The notes: a model not told the origin generated them from the sequence alone. A DNA stretch of 64,000 nucleotides from Bacteroidia bacterium (GCA_009929375.1 SAAO01000008.1:1-64000), one strand, 5' to 3'; positions 30,212 through 38,641 are shown, counted from the first letter of the stretch. A program made the numbers and translations.

Positions 30212-31711
30212 ATGAATGTATCAAAATTAAAAACTGCCGGATTGTTTGTGGCAGTAGCTGCAATAAGTGTGGCGACCACGCTTGCAACTTCGCATTTAAG
30301 CAGAAATAGCGAGATGGTTTACAAAACAGGTGAAAATAAAATTCCTGCATCCTATGCCGCATTTGCAAATGCATCGAGTGCGCTCGACACCGATTTTACA
30401 GTAGCGGCCGAACTATCGGTGCATGCTGTGGTGCACGTTAAAACTAAAACGCCAATGCGTACTCAGTCGTTTGGTGGTTTCAGCGATCCGTTTTTCGAAT
30501 ATTTCTTTGGCCCGCAACAACGCCGTCAGCAGCAACCTCAGGAAGCGCCTATGCAGGAAGGTTCGGGTTCGGGTGTCATTATTTCAGAAGATGGATATAT
30601 TGTGACAAATAATCACGTAATTGATGGTTCGAAAGAAATTGAAGTGACGCTGAACGATAAACGCACATTCAAAGCCACTTTGGTTGGGGCCGATCCGAAT
30701 ACTGATATCGCCTTGCTAAAGATCGAAGCCGAGAATCTGCCTGTGATAATTTTCGGAAACTCAGATGCACTGAAAGTGGGTGAGTGGGTGCTTGCAGTCG
30801 GAAATCCATTCAACCTGACTTCTACCGTAACTGCAGGTATTGTAAGTGCCAAAGCGCGTAATATCAATATTATCAACTCGCAAATGCGTATCGAGTCGTT
30901 TATTCAGACCGATGCAGCAGTAAATCCCGGAAACAGTGGAGGTGCGCTTGTAAATACACGTGGCGAACTGGTGGGTATCAATACAGCCATTGCTTCGCAG
31001 ACGGGCTCGTATGCAGGATATGCTTTTGCAGTGCCTGTGAGCATTGTGCAAAAAGTGGTAGCCGATATTCGTAAGTTTGGTGTGGTGCAGCGTGCGGTAC
31101 TTGGTGTAAGCATGCAGGACATTACCAGCGAACTGGCTAAAGAAAAGAAACTGAAAACCCTTGAAGGTGCTTTTGTGGCCGAAATTGTGGAAAACAGTGC
31201 GGCAGAAAAAGCAGGTATCAAAAAAGAAGATGTAATTGTGAAGGTAAATGGAGTTGCAGTGAAGTCTTCATCTGAACTTCAGGAACAGATTGGGCGTTAC
31301 AGTCCGGGCGACAAAGTGGAAGTGACCGTGTTGCGCGATAACAAAGAGCTGACTCTGAAAGCCGAACTTAAAAACCGCCAGGGAAATACTGAGGTAGTTT
31401 CGGCCGATGCTACCAGCGTGGACGTACTCGGTGTGAAGTTTAAAGAGATGAATTCGAAAACTAAAAACAGCCTGGGGCTAAGCTACGGTCTCGAAGTGGC
31501 TTCGGTAAGCAAAGGTAAATTCCAACAGGCGGGTATTCGTCCCGGATTTATTGTGGTGAAAATCAATAATCAGGCTATTCGTTCGGAAGACGATGTGAAA
31601 TCGGCGCTCGATGCAGCCATAAACACTAACGATCAGTTTAAGGTGTTGAATGTGGCCGGAGTGTACCCCAACGGAAAAGTAACCTATTACGCAATTAATC
31701 TGGCCGACTAA
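30212..31711 (+). CDS. HtrA/DegP (Do) family periplasmic serine protease
   Basis: Protein quality control protease and chaperone of the periplasm. An N-terminal signal or anchor covers about residues 5-25 (GLFVAVAAISVATTLATS). The trypsin-like domain has His135 (NNHVID), Asp165 (PNTDIALLKI) and Ser242 (NPGNSGGAL), a complete triad. Two PDZ domains follow, near 300-390 (VAEIVENSAAEKAGIKKEDVIVKV) and near 405-495 (VASVSKGKFQQAGIRPGFIVVKI). Its 499 residues match DegP/DegQ-type proteins with two PDZ domains. It is a single-gene transcript with its own terminator. Confidence 0.96.
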   Translation: MNVSKLKTAGLFVAVAAISVATTLATSHLSRNSEMVYKTGENKIPASYAAFANASSALDTDFTVAAELSVHAVVHVKTKTPMRTQSFGGFSDPFFEYFFGPQQRRQQQPQEAPMQEGSGSGVIISEDGYIVTNNHVIDGSKEIEVTLNDKRTFKATLVGADPNTDIALLKIEAENLPVIIFGNSDALKVGEWVLAVGNPFNLTSTVTAGIVSAKARNINIINSQMRIESFIQTDAAVNPGNSGGALVNTRGELVGINTAIASQTGSYAGYAFAVPVSIVQKVVADIRKFGVVQRAVLGVSMQDITSELAKEKKLKTLEGAFVAEIVENSAAEKAGIKKEDVIVKVNGVAVKSSSELQEQIGRYSPGDKVEVTVLRDNKELTLKAELKNRQGNTEVVSADATSVDVLGVKFKEMNSKTKNSLGLSYGLEVASVSKGKFQQAGIRPGFIVVKINNQAIRSEDDVKSALDAAINTNDQFKVLNVAGVYPNGKVTYYAINLAD

Positions 31712-31731
31712 TAGTTTTCTCAATAATTTGC

Positions 31732-31773
31732 TCAGGGCATCTGTTCGTTGCGGGATAGATGCCCTGATTTTTT
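31732..31773 (+). terminator. Intrinsic terminator after the htrA gene
   Basis: A perfect 11-bp stem (TCAGGGCATCT with AGATGCCCTGA) is followed by TTTTTT. Confidence 0.88.
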
Positions 31774-31904
31774 AAGCATTATTGCACAAACTCATTTTCC
31801 GGAATGCAAAACATTTTCCATTTTGTGACGTTTCATTATCAAATGTATATTATTTCTGTTACTTATTTAAATAAAATGCTTGTTGTTCTTTAAACTATCG
31901 AATC

Positions 31905-32612
31905 ATGAAGCGAATTTTATTCATTGCTATTCTTTTTGTAATGCCGTTTTTGTTACAGGCACAGTTAATTGAATTGCCCAAAATGAAAGTACCGGGGCTC
32001 AAGTGGGAAACTGCCTATCAGTTCGACAAGGTGAATCATTTGAAAGTTGATTATTACGATAAAAAAGGACGCCTGAAACAAAGTCACGATTACGAAATAT
32101 ATTATCAGCAAAGCGGAAAAGACTTTTGTGTAAAGCTCATTACCGGAAAAACTGATATTGAAACTGTTTTCGATCTGAAAAACGAATCGGTGGTGCAGAC
32201 CTTCTCCTCAAAAGGTACTGAGTCGATGTACAATGCTACCCGATTTACTTTTCCCGACGAGAGTAAAGCCAAAAGAATTGAGCTGAAGCCCACCGGCGAA
32301 AAGCGCGAAATACTGGGTTTGGAATGCGAAGCATTTATTTATACCCTTCGAAATCAGACAGGAAAAGCATGGATAGCCACTTCGGAGCAAATGTCGAACG
32401 ATTATGGTATTTTCAGAGCTTCCAAGATGGGCATGTTTCACAATACGCTCTCCACAGGAGGCTTTGTTGTGGAGATTGAAACCGAAGATACAAATGGCAA
32501 CAGAACGCTGATGCAAACTATATCGCTGAGGAATAATGCAAGTTATAAAGCAACCTTCGATGGCGTAAATATGGGAACTGCCATTAATAAGGTCAGCTAT
32601 TTTAATTTCTGA
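31905..32612 (+). CDS. Secreted hypothetical protein, possibly DUF4412-like
   Basis: A 235-residue protein with a signal peptide (about 1-20, ending LLQAQ) and no lipobox cysteine. The rest is beta-rich, with segments [38 protein letters not shown] and [17 protein letters not shown]. The pattern of a small secreted protein that reports a modified substrate state resembles the DUF4412 group, but I am not sure of this. It probably resides in the periplasm. It lies between the htrA gene and rpoD, as a monocistronic gene. No catalytic residues were recognised. Confidence 0.6.
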   Translation: MKRILFIAILFVMPFLLQAQLIELPKMKVPGLKWETAYQFDKVNHLKVDYYDKKGRLKQSHDYEIYYQQSGKDFCVKLITGKTDIETVFDLKNESVVQTFSSKGTESMYNATRFTFPDESKAKRIELKPTGEKREILGLECEAFIYTLRNQTGKAWIATSEQMSNDYGIFRASKMGMFHNTLSTGGFVVEIETEDTNGNRTLMQTISLRNNASYKATFDGVNMGTAINKVSYFNF

Positions 32613-32664
32613 AAAAACGAATTTATATAAAACCCGGATCGCTTTAGGTATTAGTGTTTTTACA

Positions 32665-32696
32665 TTTGCCGGGCTCGAAAAAAATTACTACTTTTG
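32665..32696 (+). promoter_or_regulatory. Near-consensus promoter for rpoD
   Basis: TTTG at 32665-32668 and TACTTTTG at 32689-32696 are separated by 20 bases, the best match to the Bacteroidetes -33/-7 promoter in the window. The leader would be about 18 nucleotides. Confidence 0.7.
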
Positions 32697-32718
32697 CAAG
32701 CTAATTTTCTATAAAGAA

Positions 32719-33582
32719 ATGAGACAATTAAAAATTACGAAATCGATTACGAATCGAGAAAGTGCATCGCTTGACAAGTATTTGCAAGAGATTGGACGTG
32801 AAGATCTTATCACGGTTGAGGAAGAAGTGGAACTGGCGCAGCGCATTCGCAACGGCGACCGTATTGCACTCGAAAAACTTACCCGTGCGAATCTGCGTTT
32901 TGTGGTTTCAGTGGCCAAACAGTATCAAAATCAGGGCTTAAGTTTGCCCGACCTTATTAACGAAGGTAATCTTGGACTGATAAAAGCTGCCGAAAAATTC
33001 GACGAAACACGCGGATTTAAATTTATTTCGTATGCAGTGTGGTGGATTCGTCAGTCGATTCTTCAGGCTTTGGCCGAACAATCGCGTATCGTACGTTTAC
33101 CTCTGAATCAGGTTGGTTCGCTCAACAAAATCAACAAGGCGTTTTCGAAATTTGAACAGGAAAACGAACGCCGCCCTTCGCCCGAAGAATTGGCTGAGCA
33201 ACTTGATATTCCGGTAGACAAAATTGCCGATACAATGAAAGTGTCAGGTCGCCATATTTCGGTGGATGCGCCGTTTGTGGAAGGTGAGGATAACAGTTTG
33301 CTCGATGTAATGGTAAACGACGATTCTCCTAACGCCGACCGCGCGCTGATCAATGAGTCGCTCTCGAAAGAAATTGAACGTGTGCTTGCACATACACTTT
33401 CGGACAGAGAACGCGATATCGTGAAGAAATTCTTCGGTATCGGAGTGACCGAAATGACACTGGAAGAAATCGGAGACGAGTTTGGACTTACCCGCGAACG
33501 TGTACGACAAATTAAAGAAAAAGCAATACGCAAGTTGAGACCAACTTCGAAAAGTAAATTGCTCAAAAGTTTTCTTGGATAA
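32719..33582 (+). CDS. rpoD: Primary RNA polymerase sigma factor, short Bacteroidetes form
   Basis: The housekeeping sigma factor that recognises the TAnnTTTG promoters seen in this window. Its 287 residues are typical of Bacteroidetes RpoD, which lacks region 1.1 and the long non-conserved region. Region 1.2 begins [12 protein letters not shown]. Region 2 has the core-binding and -10 recognition segments [20 protein letters not shown] and [16 protein letters not shown]. Region 3 has [12 protein letters not shown], and region 4 has the helix-turn-helix [26 protein letters not shown]. The terminator at 33591 closes the transcript. Confidence 0.97.
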   Translation: MRQLKITKSITNRESASLDKYLQEIGREDLITVEEEVELAQRIRNGDRIALEKLTRANLRFVVSVAKQYQNQGLSLPDLINEGNLGLIKAAEKFDETRGFKFISYAVWWIRQSILQALAEQSRIVRLPLNQVGSLNKINKAFSKFEQENERRPSPEELAEQLDIPVDKIADTMKVSGRHISVDAPFVEGEDNSLLDVMVNDDSPNADRALINESLSKEIERVLAHTLSDRERDIVKKFFGIGVTEMTLEEIGDEFGLTRERVRQIKEKAIRKLRPTSKSKLLKSFLG

Positions 33583-33590
33583 GAAAAAGA

Positions 33591-33627
33591 AAATCCACCA
33601 CAAGTTGCTTGTTGGTGGATTTTTTTA
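33591..33627 (+). terminator. Intrinsic terminator after rpoD
   Basis: A perfect 10-bp stem (AAATCCACCA with TGGTGGATTT) is followed by a T-run. Confidence 0.85.
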
Positions 33628-33639
33628 TGCCTTTATTCT

Positions 33640-33672
33640 ACTAATCTGGTGACTACAAGTCACCAGATTAGT
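33640..33672. repeat. Perfect 15-bp inverted repeat
   Basis: Arms ACTAATCTGGTGACT (33640-33654) and AGTCACCAGATTAGT (33658-33672) enclose a three-base loop. There is no T-run, so it is not an obvious terminator. It lies between the rpoD terminator and the palindrome array. Confidence 0.8.
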
Positions 33673-33728
33673 TAGTTATTCCCTCTCGTATTTTACTTCC
33701 CGAATGCGTTACACCCACTGCTTCATCT

Positions 33729-33869
33729 CTGCCTGACTACATACTACTAAGTAGTCACTTTGATACGTACGTATCAAGGTGCTTGACAGGTACGAATCAA
33801 AGTGTTTGATACGTACGTATCAAACCGACAGTATAATGGCTGTGTGAATGACTATAATTAGTCAGGCAG
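33729..33869. repeat. Nested palindrome array with three tandem 18-bp sites
   Basis: Outer 11-bp arms CTGCCTGACTA (33729-33739) and TAGTCAGGCAG (33859-33869) enclose the array. Within it, TTGATACGTACGTATCAA occurs perfectly at 33760-33777 and at 33806-33823, the latter extended to 20 bp. A degenerate copy with three changes lies at 33783-33800. The period is exactly 23 bp. TGACTAC/GTAGTCA (33734-33757) and TGACTA/TAGTCA (33849-33864) are further inverted repeats. The array lies between two convergent genes, so a normal promoter operator is unlikely. Confidence 0.85.
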
Positions 33870-33876
33870 TAAGGCT

Positions 33877-35127
33877 TTATATAGCTGATGGGTCGGTAAG
33901 TTTTACGAAGAAGCGAATGACAAAGCCTATGGCCAGCAGCGAAATGCCATACACTATAACCATAAAGGGCAGCGATACGGACATTGCGACACAGCCTGTC
34001 AGTCCGAGCCAGGGAATTATTCTTCCATAGATTTGCTCTTCGCGTGGTTGGCGAATGGCCGCTACATTGGCTATGCTATAATAAAGCAAAATGGTGAAGG
34101 TGGCTGTGCGCACCACAAACTCGAACGATCCGAAAATGGTGATCAGCAGAATCACAGCACCTGTAAACAGAATTCCTAAATGTGGTACATAGGTTTTGCT
34201 GTGAATCAGTTCGAAAAAAGCTGGTAAATCTTTTCGTCGCCCCATGGCCAGTAGCATACGGCTAATGCCCAGAATCTGACTGAGCAACACACCCAGCATG
34301 GCTGTAGAAGCTCCGAGCGTAATGATAGTGCTTATGCCTCCTGCATTCATTATTCGGGCTGCTTCCTGTAGCGGCGACTTGCTATCGGCCATGCCCGCTG
34401 CGCCCAAAACGCCCACTGCTACCACCGAAACTGCTGCATAAAGTATTATGGCTGCAATAATGGTAATGATAACAGCCCGCGGAATGGTTTTGCGGGGCTC
34501 TTTTACTTCTTCGGCCAGTGTGGCAATACGCGCGTAACCTGTAAAAGCAAAAAACAATATGGCCGACGATTCGGCAATTCCTTTGAGTCCGAAAGGGGCA
34601 AAGGGCTTAAAGTTCACTGCTTTTATGTCGGGAATACCGGCCACTACAAAGTACACAAGTGAGGCTAAGGTGATAAAGACAATCAGAATATTGATGATGC
34701 CGGCCTTTTGAATTCCCCATAAATTAGCTATCGTGAGCAATACCACAGCCGCAATGGAATAAGTCATAGGCGAGGCAAAGGGTAAGAGTTGATGGAAATA
34801 ACTTCCGAAGCCAATGGCTACAATGCCAGCTGCCGATAGTTTGCTGAGAATAAACATCCAGCCAGCCGAGAATCCGGCCGATGGATTAAGGAGTCGGTAG
34901 CCGTATTCGTAAGTGCCACCCGACTGCGGATAAACGGCTGCCAACTGTGCCGAGCTAAGTCCGTTGAAAGAGGCTACAATGCCGGCAATCATTAAACCGA
35001 CTATAAACGATGCGCCCGAAACGCCTGCCGCCACTCCGGTGACTACAAATATTCCGGCTCCTATAATAGCTCCAAGTCCCACGGCTACTGCATCTTTCAG
35101 TCCCAGAACGCGTTTGAGTTTTGTCAT
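33877..35127 (-). CDS. APC-superfamily amino acid permease
   Basis: An integral membrane amino-acid transporter of 416 residues with about 12 hydrophobic helices. The first helix has the family signature LGAIIGAGIFVVTG, and the segment YPQSGGTYEYGYRLL matches the conserved loop after helix 2. FAFTGYARIATLAEEVKEPRKTIPRAVI is the conserved region around helix 6 to the following loop. The substrate is not clear from sequence. It is transcribed toward rpoD, and two long inverted-repeat elements lie upstream of it. Confidence 0.9.
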   Translation of the reverse strand: MTKLKRVLGLKDAVAVGLGAIIGAGIFVVTGVAAGVSGASFIVGLMIAGIVASFNGLSSAQLAAVYPQSGGTYEYGYRLLNPSAGFSAGWMFILSKLSAAGIVAIGFGSYFHQLLPFASPMTYSIAAVVLLTIANLWGIQKAGIINILIVFITLASLVYFVVAGIPDIKAVNFKPFAPFGLKGIAESSAILFFAFTGYARIATLAEEVKEPRKTIPRAVIITIIAAIILYAAVSVVAVGVLGAAGMADSKSPLQEAARIMNAGGISTIITLGASTAMLGVLLSQILGISRMLLAMGRRKDLPAFFELIHSKTYVPHLGILFTGAVILLITIFGSFEFVVRTATFTILLYYSIANVAAIRQPREEQIYGRIIPWLGLTGCVAMSVSLPFMVIVYGISLLAIGFVIRFFVKLTDPSAI

Positions 35128-35167
35128 AATTATTTGTGTTAAGTTGTTCTGTTTTTGTTGAATAAAC

Positions 35168-35362
35168 TCGTTTTGACTTTTTATAATGTCGCTCCTATGG
35201 AGCTATTTTGCACAAAGGACTAATAATAACTACCATAATTATGCTCCTAACGGAGCAATTTCTTAGCTTCGGAGAAGCGACATTATGGTAGAGCTATTTA
35301 TGTCGAGTGTTTTAGAGCTCCGTTAGGAGCGAAATTATATTGTTTATAAAAAGTCAAGACGA
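35168..35362. repeat. MITE-like element with nested inverted repeats
   Basis: Outer 18-base arms (35168-35185 and 35345-35362) pair at 17 of 18 positions. Inside them, AATGTCGCT/AGCGACATT (35185-35193, 35276-35284), TACCATAAT/ATTATGGTA (35231-35239, 35282-35290) and GCTCCTAACGGAGC/GCTCCGTTAGGAGC (35243-35256, 35317-35330) are also complementary. It contains no gene. It occupies part of the 525-base gap between the permease and fetB genes. Confidence 0.7.
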
Positions 35363-35478
35363 CATCTATAAGTAAATTGCTTTGTTGGGTTATTGTAGCT
35401 CTTAATCTTCAAATAAATTCGTTACAATATTTAATGATATGTTTCTAACACAATAGCACACATAGAAATTATTTAGGA

Positions 35479-35576
35479 AAAAGACTTAGTTCACATAGAA
35501 AAAGTATCTGACGATACTTTTATCGCTCTGAAATTATCCCGAATATCGGGATAATCCTATGTGTTCTTAGTCTTTT
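35479..35576. repeat. Second long inverted-repeat element
   Basis: Arms 35479-35498 and 35557-35576 pair at 17 of 20 positions. Inside lies a perfect hairpin, ATTATCCCGA and TCGGGATAAT (35533-35542, 35546-35555), with a three-base loop. The rest of the 35128-35652 gap shows no gene. Confidence 0.65.
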
Positions 35577-35652
35577 CATTTGTTTTCAGAACTACTGTGT
35601 ACTATGTGGTGAAAACAAATCAATAATAATTATCGGTAATATAAACATATCT

Positions 35653-36444
35653 TTAGTTTCTGATTATTTCCGGTTTCAGATTTCCGTATTCGTCGAAAAG
35701 CTGTTTTCCGGAGAATAATATGCTTAAAATCAGTGTCAGCGTGCATCCCACAAAAATGGCCAGCATAATCATTATCTGATATTTTATGGCAATGGCGGGC
35801 GAAGCTCCTCCCAGAATCTGACCTGTCATCATGCCGGGTAAGGAAATAAGTCCCATGACAGACATGGTGGCAATCAGTGGATTGAGACCCTTGAGCAGCG
35901 CATCGGACACAAAAGGTAGTAGTGCCTGTCTTTTACTGCCACTGTTGGTGAGTAAAAAGTAATACAATTCCTTTTTTTGCTGCAACCCTCCAAAATATGC
36001 CGTGAGTCCGACAATGTTATGGTTCAGCGAATTTCCCAAAACCATTCCTGTGATGGGTATAAAGTAGCGTGCATCGAAGAAATAATCGGGTTGCAGAACG
36101 ATTCCGATAAAAAAGCTGTCGATAATAAGCATGGAGACAAAGCCTGCCAGCGCAAATGGGAGCAGAAATGTTTTCCAGTTCAGTTTTACTCTTTGCAACA
36201 CAGTTCCTGCACCGACGAAAATCATAATCAGCACCCAAAGTGAATTTATCCAGGCACTGTTGAGTTTGAAAATCCATTCGAGATACACCGCGACCAGAAA
36301 CAGCTGTACAACCATGCGGATCATGCCTACAAGCATGTCCTTGATGACTTTCAGTTTAAAATAATAAAATACAAAAAGGGGAATAGCCATTCCGACAAAA
36401 GCCAGCAGCAAATTCCATAATCCTATATCGGTGGTTTCTTTCAT
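35653..36444 (-). CDS. fetB: FetB-like ABC transporter permease (UPF0014)
   Basis: A membrane permease of 263 residues with about seven hydrophobic helices, family UPF0014, which includes E. coli FetB (YbbM). Diagnostic segments are RMVVQLFLVAVYLEWIF, YFIPITGMVLGNSLNHN and GLISLPGMMTGQILGGASP. E. coli FetAB exports iron and helps resistance to oxidative stress; the same role here is inferred. It lies downstream of the ATPase gene on the same strand, with 177 bases between them that contain a dispersed repeat. A TGATCTTCAATT direct repeat at 36549 and 36569 is also in that gap. Confidence 0.88.
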   Translation of the reverse strand: MKETTDIGLWNLLLAFVGMAIPLFVFYYFKLKVIKDMLVGMIRMVVQLFLVAVYLEWIFKLNSAWINSLWVLIMIFVGAGTVLQRVKLNWKTFLLPFALAGFVSMLIIDSFFIGIVLQPDYFFDARYFIPITGMVLGNSLNHNIVGLTAYFGGLQQKKELYYFLLTNSGSKRQALLPFVSDALLKGLNPLIATMSVMGLISLPGMMTGQILGGASPAIAIKYQIMIMLAIFVGCTLTLILSILFSGKQLFDEYGNLKPEIIRN

Positions 36445-36463
36445 TTGTTTATTATTTAACCCG

Positions 36464-36495
36464 GCCCCCTAACCCCCTCAAGGGGGAATAAGAAG
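36464..36495 (-). repeat. Dispersed 32-nt GC-rich repeat, copy 2
   Basis: The exact reverse complement of 17518-17549, here between fetA and fetB. Both copies lie between genes of the same operon-like pair, not inside a coding sequence. Confidence 0.75.
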
Positions 36496-36621
36496 AGGAA
36501 TGTGTATGATGCAATGAGTTTTTATTTAATTTTTAATCATTAATCCATTGATCTTCAATTCCCCTGAGTGATCTTCAATTTTAAATGGTGTACGGGTATT
36601 TTTATTCTGCTATATGTTTCT

Positions 36622-37215
36622 TTAAATAGAAATTACTCTACCAGCTGCATTGAGCCATTTGGAGTTGTGCGAAGCCGATACAACAGTGGTGTTTTCAAGG
36701 CCTTTTATACATTCGATCAGCGCATCGATGGCTTCGTCGTCGAGTGAGGCTGTGGGCTCGTCGAGTAGCAGTATTTCGCGTTCGAGCGACAGACAAACAG
36801 CTATCACAATACGTTGTTTTTGTCCTCCACTCATTTCGTCGAAACTGCGTGAAAGCATTTCGCGGGGCAGACCCAGTTTTTCGCAAAAGATTTCAGCTTT
36901 TTCACTCAGCTGACTTTTAGCAAGCATTTCGAGTAGTTCGGTACCGTTTTTTACAGGTAAATGAATGTTCTGAGGCACATAGGCCATTTTATTTCTAATG
37001 TTTTTAACCTGTAATCTGTTCAGCGTAAGCCCGTCGATGCTGATTTCCCCTTTTGCCGGAATAAGGTAAGCCTGAATGATTTTGAGCAGCGACGATTTAC
37101 CGCGCCCCGAAGATCCCGAAAAGCAAACATGCTCTCCGCGCCGGATTTGTGCCGAGAAATTATCCAGTATGGTTTTATCCTGAAAGGAAAGTGTAATTTG
37201 ATTGATATTGATCAT
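36622..37215 (-). CDS. fetA: FetA-like ABC transporter ATPase
   Basis: A 197-residue ATP-binding subunit partnering the UPF0014 permease. Walker A is GSSGRGKS (residues 34-41), the signature is MSGGQKQRIV, and Walker B is REILLLDEPTASLDDEA, with a switch His in VSASHN. The small size and the adjacent UPF0014 gene point to FetA (YbbL), a putative iron exporter ATPase. The start ATG lies only five bases after a TATATTTG -7 motif, suggesting a nearly leaderless transcript. Confidence 0.88.
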   Translation of the reverse strand: MININQITLSFQDKTILDNFSAQIRRGEHVCFSGSSGRGKSSLLKIIQAYLIPAKGEISIDGLTLNRLQVKNIRNKMAYVPQNIHLPVKNGTELLEMLAKSQLSEKAEIFCEKLGLPREMLSRSFDEMSGGQKQRIVIAVCLSLEREILLLDEPTASLDDEAIDALIECIKGLENTTVVSASHNSKWLNAAGRVISI

Positions 37216-37220
37216 AGTTG

Positions 37221-37254
37221 CAAATATAAGAAAAATCAGTGTTTATAATAAACA
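37221..37254 (-). promoter_or_regulatory. Promoter and palindrome upstream of fetA
   Basis: The minus-strand TATATTTG at 37228-37221 is a consensus -7 five bases before the ATG. Upstream, TGTTTATAATAAACA at 37240-37254 is a perfect 15-nt palindrome placed where the -33 region would be. It may be an operator. Confidence 0.45.
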
Positions 37255-37304
37255 ACACCGGGGTTTTCTGTGTTCGGCAAGCTCCTAGAATTCCTTCTCT
37301 GAAT

Positions 37305-38486
37305 TTAATGAATAAATACGCTAACACGATATTGCGAGTTAGGTTGAATGTCGGTGAGCGATAAATAGCCACTTCTGAGTTTTTGGTTTTCAATGACCAG
37401 CGGATAAGTTTCTGTGTCCTGTAAATGCTGTTGCCATAATCCGTTCTCAGTATCAGAGTGATCCACCGAAAATGTGCCTGACGATAGGGAGTGAAGGAAG
37501 CGGTCGGTGAAAATGCGGGCTACATATCCCATGGTTGTTCTGAGGTTTATTTCCACGCAGGGATGCAGTTTTGTGATTCCGTTTTCGCTATACACAAACA
37601 TGTCGATGCCTGTCACACCCTCGTAGAAAGGGGCAATGTTCGTCTGGCAGAATTGTAAAAGTCCCAGTTTTACATTCAGGAGTAAATCTGCCGGAATACC
37701 TGAATTTATAAGATACTGTTCGGTGTCGTGGTTGCTCAGAAGGATATTGCGGCGGTAAATGCCTTTTTCTGTTTCGAAGAGTGAATAGCCTCCGAAACGG
37801 CATATGCCTTTCTCCATGCAGAACAACATCGCAAAATTCTGCTTTACCTCATATATTTGTTCAGCCATTACGCTGCCCTGTTTTTGAATAATCCGCCTGC
37901 ACCAGCCTTTGTGACTTTCGGTCGGATTGTGGCGGGCCCAGCTCAGACCCTTTCCGCTTCCTGACCATGGAGCTTTAAACACAACAGATTTATTGTTTTT
38001 TAAAAACAGATCGAGTTCCTTTTCGCTTTTTATTTCCACAGCTAGAGCCGGAGTTGCCGAAACTCCAATGCTGTTCAGATATTTCAGGGCAAGTACAGCT
38101 GTTCGGCGGTGCGAAAGTTCGCGTATTTTCAGTAGCTTTTCCTTTGCGACTAACAGGTCGGGATTTGACTGACTATTGATGGATGCTAATTGTTTCAAAA
38201 CGGCCGGATCCCAGCCCCAGGGTTCGGCTGCGCTGAATGAAAAAGAGCTTTCTGTACCAACAGTATCAATGTGTTGTAAGTCCGGAAACAGACTTTGCAT
38301 TCCGGTGAGCCATTCTGTGTGAGTATTCCTGCAGAGTACTTTGCTACCCGGTTTTGCATACCAGACAGGGAGCATTTCGAGGTCACGGGCAAGTGTCATG
38401 GCCGATTGTGGTGGCACAAAATTAGGATCGTTGTTGGCCAGCGCCAGATCGTGCTCCGGGTTGAAAAAATACAGTAGCTGATTCAT
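37305..38486 (-). CDS. Orphan ATP-grasp-like protein
   Basis: A 393-residue cytoplasmic protein of unknown function. It opens MNQLLYFFNPEHDLALANND and contains features of the ATP-grasp fold: the lysine and glycine-rich segment VVFKAPWSGSGKGLSWAR, the ligand segment GSVMAEQIYEV, and the metal-binding end GVTGIDMFVY followed by HPCVEINLRTTMGYV with Glu and Asn. This suggests ATP-dependent ligation of a carboxylate to a nucleophile, but no substrate can be named. Similar proteins appear conserved in Bacteroidales, as recalled rather than checked. It lies 89 bases upstream of fetA on the same strand. The start codon is four bases from a TAATTTTG -7 motif. Confidence 0.65.
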   Translation of the reverse strand: MNQLLYFFNPEHDLALANNDPNFVPPQSAMTLARDLEMLPVWYAKPGSKVLCRNTHTEWLTGMQSLFPDLQHIDTVGTESSFSFSAAEPWGWDPAVLKQLASINSQSNPDLLVAKEKLLKIRELSHRRTAVLALKYLNSIGVSATPALAVEIKSEKELDLFLKNNKSVVFKAPWSGSGKGLSWARHNPTESHKGWCRRIIQKQGSVMAEQIYEVKQNFAMLFCMEKGICRFGGYSLFETEKGIYRRNILLSNHDTEQYLINSGIPADLLLNVKLGLLQFCQTNIAPFYEGVTGIDMFVYSENGITKLHPCVEINLRTTMGYVARIFTDRFLHSLSSGTFSVDHSDTENGLWQQHLQDTETYPLVIENQKLRSGYLSLTDIQPNSQYRVSVFIH

Positions 38487-38490
38487 GCTG

Positions 38491-38498
38491 CAAAATTA
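38491..38498 (-). promoter_or_regulatory. Candidate -7 element abutting the ATP-grasp-like start
   Basis: The minus strand reads TAATTTTG, matching TAnnTTTG, and ends four bases before the ATG. This would leave almost no leader. Confidence 0.4.
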
Positions 38499-38577
38499 AG
38501 TCAAAAAGACTTCTTTCCGAAACATGAATTGTTGATATTTTTCCCGAAAGCTTATCCGCACGGCAAAGAGTGATGTG

Positions 38578-38641
38578 AAAATGCCATTCCCGCAGCCGGA
38601 TCATTGATAACTTTGATCCGAAAACTGCGAGAATGGCATTT
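38578..38641 (-). terminator. Terminator after the GxGYxYP gene
   Basis: 17-base arms (38578-38594 and 38625-38641) pair with one mismatch, and an inner CGGATCA/TGATCCG hairpin extends the structure. On the minus strand the stem is followed by TTTTC. It lies 24 bases beyond the gene's stop. Confidence 0.7.

Noticed and set aside
36549-36580. Direct repeat TGATCTTCAATT with a 20-base period
   Set aside because: Only two short copies in AT-rich DNA between fetA and fetB. Chance or a small slippage duplication explains it.
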